A DNA stretch of 16,371 nt, taken from JADFNO01 sp965369945. GTDB taxonomy: Bacteria; Planctomycetota; Phycisphaerae; Phycisphaerales; SM1A02. Positions 12,845 to 16,371 of the stretch are shown piece by piece. The first letter of the stretch is position 1. Each line of letters starts with the position of its first letter. The DNA lies in assembly GCA_965369945.1 (NCBI GenBank), contig CBDUST010000068.1, positions 1-16,371 of the forward strand. The letters are read 5' to 3'. The position numbers were made by a program, and so were the translations under genes. Below the pieces are notes generated by a model, which worked only from the letters and a program-made list of their open reading frames with translations, had not been told where the DNA came from and ran no database searches.

Positions 12845-13177
12845 TTAACTCCTCTGGTCCAACGACAGGTGAAGGTGGCTGGTGCGCTTCCTGATCGGGT
12901 GTGCTCGACCCCGGTCCTTGGGGCGCCATCGCTTCATCGTCGGGCCCTCGTCAACTCGCGATTCGCTGATATACAAGCTGGGGACGTCGGCCTCCTGCTC
13001 CTCAGCGTTGGCAATCGCGCTCTTGAGCACCGCCTTGAAGTACCATGCCGCCCTCTTCTTAGAGAACTCAAGTGCCGTCATGGCATCGTCGATCCGCTGG
13101 CCCCGGATCATCGCCGCGATAAGCCGAGCCTTGCGAGGCGCGATGCGGGCGAAACGATGTATTGCTTGGTAAGCCAT
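12845..13177 (-). CDS. rplV: 50S ribosomal protein L22
   Basis: L22 extends a beta-hairpin into the peptide exit tunnel, where some macrolides act. The 110-residue protein has the family features FARIAPRKARLIAAMIRGQR, KRAAWYFKAVLKSAIANAEE, and the hairpin with MKRWRPKDRGRAHPIRKRTS then HLHL. I see no strong Shine-Dalgarno sequence at the ATG. It is 25 bases after rpsS. Confidence 0.98.
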   Translation of the reverse strand: MAYQAIHRFARIAPRKARLIAAMIRGQRIDDAMTALEFSKKRAAWYFKAVLKSAIANAEEQEADVPSLYISESRVDEGPTMKRWRPKDRGRAHPIRKRTSHLHLSLDQRS

Positions 13178-13202
13178 GAGCTTTGGGGAGATTCGAGCGC
13201 CG

Positions 13203-13487
13203 TTAGCGACGCATCTTGACCCCCTCCTTCTTATTCGTATGACCTCGGAACATCCGCGTTAGGCTGAACTCGCCCAGCTTGTGTCCGACCATGTCTTCAG
13301 TGCAAAAGACGTCGATAAAGTGTCGGCCGTTGTGAACCTGGAAAGTATGCCCGACAAACTCCGGGACGATGGTGCAGGAGCGGGCCCAGGTCTTGATGGG
13401 GATGCGCCGATTCTGTTCGCTCAGCCTCTGCACCTTGCGGAACAGCTTCTCGTCAACATACGGGCCTTTTTTCAGTGATCGTGACAT
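13203..13487 (-). CDS. rpsS: 30S ribosomal protein S19
   Basis: S19 is in the 30S head and forms a complex with S13 near the A site. The 94-residue protein begins MSRSLKKGPYVDEKLFRKV and has IKTWARSCTIVPEFVGHTF then QVHNGRHFIDVF, and the C-terminal signature MVGHKLGEFSLTRMFRGH. The length is standard. The spacer from rplB (72 bases) contains a three-copy 8-bp tandem repeat. Confidence 0.98.
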   Translation of the reverse strand: MSRSLKKGPYVDEKLFRKVQRLSEQNRRIPIKTWARSCTIVPEFVGHTFQVHNGRHFIDVFCTEDMVGHKLGEFSLTRMFRGHTNKKEGVKMRR

Positions 13488-13524
13488 GGCGATTACTTTC
13501 GGAAACTACTCTTCATCAAGACCT

Positions 13525-13548
13525 CTTCGTGCCTTCGTGCCTTCGTGC
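13525..13548 (-). repeat. 8-bp tandem repeat, three copies
   Basis: Three exact head-to-tail copies of CTTCGTGC on the plus strand (GCACGAAG on the minus strand) occupy the rplB-rpsS spacer about 40 bases upstream of the rpsS start. No coding frame of interest crosses them. Confidence 0.9.
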
Positions 13549-13559
13549 CTCTCTTATCC

Positions 13560-14414
13560 TTACACCTTAAGTTGTCCGTAGCGTCTGGATTTACGGCGAC
13601 GGAGGATGCGGCTGTCGCTCCACTTGCCGCGCCGTCGGGTTCGTCCGCCCTTGGACTTGGTTCCGGAGGCGCTGGCCGGCTCGCGCCCACCCTTGGATCG
13701 TCCCTCGCCGCCGCCCAGGGGATGGCAGGCGTGGTCCATGGCGACGCCGCGAACCTTGGGCTTTCGTCCCAGCCATCGATTTCGCCCCGCCTTACCCAGC
13801 TTGACGTGTTGGTGATCCGTGTTGCCCAGCTGGCCGATTGTCGCCCGACATTCCAGCGAAACCTGGCGCAACTCTCCTGAAGGTAAGACCAGCGTCGCCC
13901 AACGGCCTTCTTTATTGCTCAATCGAGCACCGGTGCCGGCAGAACGACACATCGATCCACGTTTGCCCGGCTCGAACTCGATGTTGTGGACCGTTAACCC
14001 TGTGGGAATGGCCTTCAGCGGCATGCAGTTGCCCGGCTTGGGTTCGATCGCCTCGCGCGAACTGAGCAATATCTCTCCGTCGGTGACGCCGCGCGGAGCA
14101 AGGATGTATCGCTTCGTGCCGTTCTCGTATTCCAGCAGGGCAATGTGGCAGGACCGGTTGGGGTCGTACTCAATGCCCACAACCGTCGCCGGAACACCAT
14201 CGAGATTCCGGCGGAAATCGATCATCCGATACCGGCGTTTGTGTCCGCCGCCTCGACCGTGGACCGTGATCTTGCCCTGGTTGTTCCGGCCACCGTTTCG
14301 ATTCTTCGGGCGCAGCAGCGACTTCTCCGGCTTGGTCTTGGTGACCTCAATGTGGAGATTCACGGACGCGCCGCGGCGGGCATTGGTCGTTGGTTTGTAG
14401 AGTCGAATAGCCAT
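13560..14414 (-). CDS. rplB: 50S ribosomal protein L2
   Basis: L2 is a primary 23S rRNA-binding protein needed for subunit joining and peptidyl transfer. The 284-residue protein has GGRNNQGKITVHGRGGGHKR, then EYDPNRS and RYILAPRG, KPGNCMPL, TVHNIEFEPGKRGSM and GKAGRNRWLGRKPKVRGVAM. The conserved loop near the end reads CHPLGGGEGRSKGG. His231 matches the functionally important E. coli His229 and is kept, but the preceding Asp is Cys and the following His is Leu. The C-terminus is about 11 residues longer than E. coli and highly basic. It starts 42 bases after rplW without a strong Shine-Dalgarno sequence. Confidence 0.98.
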   Translation of the reverse strand: MAIRLYKPTTNARRGASVNLHIEVTKTKPEKSLLRPKNRNGGRNNQGKITVHGRGGGHKRRYRMIDFRRNLDGVPATVVGIEYDPNRSCHIALLEYENGTKRYILAPRGVTDGEILLSSREAIEPKPGNCMPLKAIPTGLTVHNIEFEPGKRGSMCRSAGTGARLSNKEGRWATLVLPSGELRQVSLECRATIGQLGNTDHQHVKLGKAGRNRWLGRKPKVRGVAMDHACHPLGGGEGRSKGGREPASASGTKSKGGRTRRRGKWSDSRILRRRKSRRYGQLKV

Positions 14415-14456
14415 AATTGCGTATCTTCGGCGAAGCCGTCGGGCCTGGCGAGACAG

Positions 14457-14735
14457 TTAGAACAGCTCGATGCGATCCTCCGCGTGAATCTTGACCACCG
14501 CTTGCTTCATTTTCTTGGCCCGCCACTGGCCGAATTTGTTCTTGCGCAGCTGACCCTTGCGATTCTGAGTGGACACACTCAGTACACGCACTTCGTACAG
14601 TTCCTCGACGGCCTTTTTGATCTGGGGTTTGGACGCACGCGAATCTACTTCGAACGAATAGCGATTGAACTCGCTGGAGGCGAAGGTCGACTTTTCGGTC
14701 ACAAGGGGTTTGCGGATGACGGTCGTTGATTCCAT
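14457..14735 (-). CDS. rplW: 50S ribosomal protein L23
   Basis: L23 is at the peptide exit and is the main docking site for trigger factor and SRP. The 92-residue protein has the family start VIRKPLVTEKST, then YSFEVDSRASKPQIKKAVEE and LYEVRVLSVSTQN. The ATG at 14735 shares one base with the rplD stop (TGATG) and has AAGGAGG 7 bases upstream, so the two genes are probably translationally coupled. A GTG at 14738 is an alternative start but has only 4 bases to the same site. Confidence 0.97.
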   Translation of the reverse strand: MESTTVIRKPLVTEKSTFASSEFNRYSFEVDSRASKPQIKKAVEELYEVRVLSVSTQNRKGQLRKNKFGQWRAKKMKQAVVKIHAEDRIELF

Positions 14736-15388
14736 CACGCCTCCTCCTTCTTCTTGCCTGCGGTCCCGTCAAGGAAGGCCTGCAGCGACGCTTTGTCAAC
14801 GACAATAAACCGATGGTTGAGCAACTCAAAGACATTGAGCTGCTCGATCCGGGTCGTATCTACATTTTCCAGGTTGCGAGCGGCCAGGGCCGCGTTTCGG
14901 TTGGCCGAATCAAGGGCGATCAGGCACGTGCGGTTCACGCCGACCGCGTCGAGCATCGCCTTGAACTGACTTGTCTTTGGTTGCTTGAACTGAAGCTCGT
15001 CAAAGCATTTCACTTCGTTATCAACGAGCTTGGCCAGGAGGGCGTTGCGGTTGGCCAATCGCCTCATTTTCTTGGGCATGCGCTGGCGGAAGTCGACTCG
15101 GGTTCGAGTCTTGGCGAAGATCACGCCGCCGCCGCGACGGATGCCGGTGCGACGAGTTCCCATTCGAGCGTTGCCCGTGCCTTTTTGGCGAAAGATCTTG
15201 CGCGTCGATCCATCAACCATTCCGCGGCTGCGCGTCTTGGCCGACCCCTGGCGTCGGTTGGCGTGGAACATGACGTAGGCTTGCTTGAGTAGTTGCGGGC
15301 GCACCTCGGCGCCAAGCAAGGCCTCGTCAATGGCAAGCGTTTCCACCTGCTTGCCGGTCGTGTTGTACACGGGCAGTTTGATCATCAT
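14735..15388 (-). CDS. rplD: 50S ribosomal protein L4
   Basis: L4 lines the exit tunnel and, in E. coli, also represses the S10 operon. The 217-residue protein has KQAYVMFHANRRQGSAKTRS, then RKIFRQKGTGNARMGTRR and GGGVIFAKTRTRVDFRQRMP with KMRRLANRNAL, which form the tunnel loop and its surroundings, and the C-terminal domain with VGVNRTCLIALDSANRNAAL. The length is near the family norm of about 205. AGG lies 5 bases before the first of two tandem ATGs. It is separated from rplC by 183 structured bases, unusually far for these neighbours. Confidence 0.97.
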   Translation of the reverse strand: MMIKLPVYNTTGKQVETLAIDEALLGAEVRPQLLKQAYVMFHANRRQGSAKTRSRGMVDGSTRKIFRQKGTGNARMGTRRTGIRRGGGVIFAKTRTRVDFRQRMPKKMRRLANRNALLAKLVDNEVKCFDELQFKQPKTSQFKAMLDAVGVNRTCLIALDSANRNAALAARNLENVDTTRIEQLNVFELLNHRFIVVDKASLQAFLDGTAGKKKEEA

Positions 15389-15396
15389 TCGTACCT

Positions 15397-15412
15397 GACG
15401 GGCCGTCCCGTC
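15397..15412 (-). other. Hairpin beside the rplD ribosome binding site
   Basis: A perfect 6-bp inverted repeat, GACGGG and CCCGTC, with a 4-base loop ends directly before the AGG used as the rplD ribosome binding site. The position suggests an effect on rplD translation, but only the base pairing is seen. Confidence 0.45.
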
Positions 15413-15498
15413 TGTCTCGCCTCACCCTCAACAGCATGCCTCAAGCGGCTCACACCGGCGAAGGGTTTCGACTCGGCTCCTTGACCACGGTCTGTCGC

Positions 15499-15579
15499 GA
15501 TCGTGCGGTTCCGTTCCACCGCGACGCGGCGGGGACGTCCGCTGACGTCCGGCCTGCACGATCCCCGGCTTTCAGCCGG
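15499..15579 (-). other. Structured rplC-rplD spacer with nested inverted repeats
   Basis: The spacer holds several inverted repeats: an 8-bp pair GATCGTGC/GCACGATC (15499-15506 and 15556-15563) enclosing about 49 bases; within it an imperfect repeat of GGACGT and ACGTCC around 15533-15550 and a CCGCG-A-CGCGG palindrome; and a 6-bp hairpin CCGGCT/AGCCGG (15565-15579) that overlaps the rplC stop codon. No T-run follows any of them. The rest, to 15389, has one further hairpin and no supported gene. Confidence 0.5.
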
Positions 15580-16258
15580 CGTTCGCGAGCTTGGATTTAC
15601 TCCTGTACAACCGTTTTGATTCTCGAATGAACAGTAGTCCACGAACCGGTCCCGGGACCGGACCTTTGACCAACAACAGATTCCGCTCTGGATCGATCGC
15701 GATGACGTCCAGGGAGCGAATGGTGATGCGATCTCCTCCCATCCGCCCCGCCATTTTCTTGCCTTTCTTGAGCTTCGGACCAGTGCCAAGGTCCGTCGCA
15801 TGCCCGCCGATTGAGCCGCCAGCGCGGTGACTGCGCTGCGTGCCGTGCGAGGCGCACATCCCCTTGAAGCGATGGCGCTTCATCACGCCCTGGAATCCCT
15901 TTCCTTTGCTCACCCCCGTAACGTCAACATACTTCACATCCTCGAAAGTGCTGACGTCAATCGTTTGCCCCAGTTCGTATTCGTCGGCGGCCTTGTCGTC
16001 GTCAAGCCGAAGCTCTCGATGCCAACGCTTGGGAGAGGCGCCGGCCTTGTGATCGTGACCGATCAGAGGCTGCGTAGAGCGGCGCGGCTTGACGTCGTCG
16101 AACGCCAACTGCACCGCTGCATATTGGTCCGACTCGGTGGTCTTGACCTGAGTGACGGCGCATGGCCCCGCCTCAATCACGGTCACCGGGAGATTGACTC
16201 CCTTGTCCGTGAAGTAACGGGTCATTCCGAGTTTTCGCCCAAGCAAGGCTGCGGGCAT
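15572..16258 (-). CDS. rplC: 50S ribosomal protein L3
   Basis: L3 starts 50S assembly and reaches the peptidyl transferase centre. The 228-residue protein begins MPAALLGRKLGMTRYFTDKG and has the loop region KGKGFQGVMKRHRFKGMCAS then HGTQRSHRAGGSIGG, followed by KKMAGRMGGDRITIRSLDVI and LLLVKGPVPGPVRGLLFI. The glutamine in KGKGFQG is at the position methylated in E. coli. The length is about 19 residues more than E. coli owing to a loop and a basic C-terminus. GGAG lies about 11 bases upstream of the ATG. It follows rpsJ after 95 bases with a terminator-like hairpin. Confidence 0.97.
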   Translation of the reverse strand: MPAALLGRKLGMTRYFTDKGVNLPVTVIEAGPCAVTQVKTTESDQYAAVQLAFDDVKPRRSTQPLIGHDHKAGASPKRWHRELRLDDDKAADEYELGQTIDVSTFEDVKYVDVTGVSKGKGFQGVMKRHRFKGMCASHGTQRSHRAGGSIGGHATDLGTGPKLKKGKKMAGRMGGDRITIRSLDVIAIDPERNLLLVKGPVPGPVRGLLFIRESKRLYRSKSKLANAG

Positions 16259-16308
16259 GATTGGTGCGGCTCCGTCGTACGTTCAGGGGCATGGACCCCA
16301 TTTTGGCT

Positions 16309-16343
16309 CAAACAAACGAGCGGCGGCACTGGGCCAACCGCTC
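16309..16343 (-). terminator. Terminator- or attenuator-like hairpin between rpsJ and rplC
   Basis: On the minus strand GAGCGG and CCGCTC (16338-16343 and 16318-16323) pair, extended by a G-U pair and an inner GGC/GCC, and are followed by GTTTGTTTG. The T-tract is interrupted, so this is a weak or partial terminator. A second small hairpin (GGGG/CCCC, 16286-16299) follows before rplC. Confidence 0.4.
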
Positions 16344-16353
16344 GACATTCCAT

Positions 16354-16371
16354 CTACGCTTTGATCTTTAC
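16354..16371 (-). CDS. rpsJ: 30S ribosomal protein S10, last codons only
   Basis: Only the C-terminal residues VKIKA and a TAG stop are in the window. They match the usual end of S10, and the position directly upstream of rplC is that of rpsJ in nearly all bacteria. The rest lies beyond the right edge. The call rests on this short end and on gene order. Confidence 0.8.
   Translation of the reverse strand, partial: VKIKA

Noticed and set aside
12401..13219. A 272-codon plus-strand open frame
   Set aside because: It lies fully antisense to rpsC and rplV, which are clear family members. Long antisense frames are expected in GC-rich coding DNA.
14726..15292. A 188-codon plus-strand open frame
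   Set aside because: It is antisense to rplD, which is certain; no family features.
15385..15801. A 138-codon minus-strand frame across the rplC end and the rplC-rplD spacer
   Set aside because: It overlaps rplC out of frame for half its length and has no ribosome binding site or family features; the spacer is better explained by inverted repeats.
1..16371. An undescribed defence, secretion or metabolic system
   Set aside because: Apart from the partial membrane protein at the left edge, every supported gene is a known housekeeping gene in a standard order.

Overview
The window is one long minus-strand ribosomal-protein cluster, the bacterial S10-spc-alpha superoperon, read from the right edge to the left. 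In transcription order it holds: the last codons of rpsJ; rplC, rplD, rplW, rplB, rpsS, rplV, rpsC, rplP, rpmC, rpsQ (S10 part); rplN, rplX, rplE, rpsN, rpsH, rplF, rplR, rpsE, rplO, secY (spc part); infA, rpmJ, rpsM, rpsK, rpoA, rplQ (alpha part). After a rho-independent terminator come pheS and the start of an unrecognised two-helix membrane protein that runs off the left edge. There are no convincing genes on the plus strand, no tRNA or rRNA, no mobile element and no CRISPR array.

The organism is a GC-rich bacterium. The set of departures from the E. coli order fits the Planctomycetota or a related PVC-type lineage: no rpmD between rpsE and rplO, no adk or map between secY and infA, no rpsD between rpsK and rpoA, zinc-ligand-poor S14 and L36, low-complexity tails on S5 and L17, and a mix of strong, weak and absent Shine-Dalgarno sequences. 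This placement is inferred from general gene features and was not tested by phylogeny.

Functionally, the cluster supplies 12 large-subunit proteins from rplC to rplO plus L36 and L17, nine complete small-subunit proteins plus the tail of S10, the SecY translocon channel, initiation factor IF-1, the RNA polymerase alpha subunit and, just beyond, the phenylalanyl-tRNA synthetase alpha subunit. Most genes are separated by 1 to 80 bases. Four larger spacers stand out: rpsJ-rplC (95 bases, terminator-like hairpin), rplC-rplD (183 bases, several inverted repeats), secY-infA (295 bases, a strong hairpin followed by a good sigma-70-type promoter) and rpsK-rpoA (172 bases, a 7-bp tandem repeat where rpsD usually sits). 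The secY-infA junction is probably a real transcription-unit boundary, so infA-rpmJ-rpsM-rpsK-rpoA-rplQ may have its own start.

This is mostly an ordinary housekeeping region. I found no undescribed system. The observations worth checking are the protein tails and insertion, the zinc-site losses, the spacer repeats and the candidate RNA structures.
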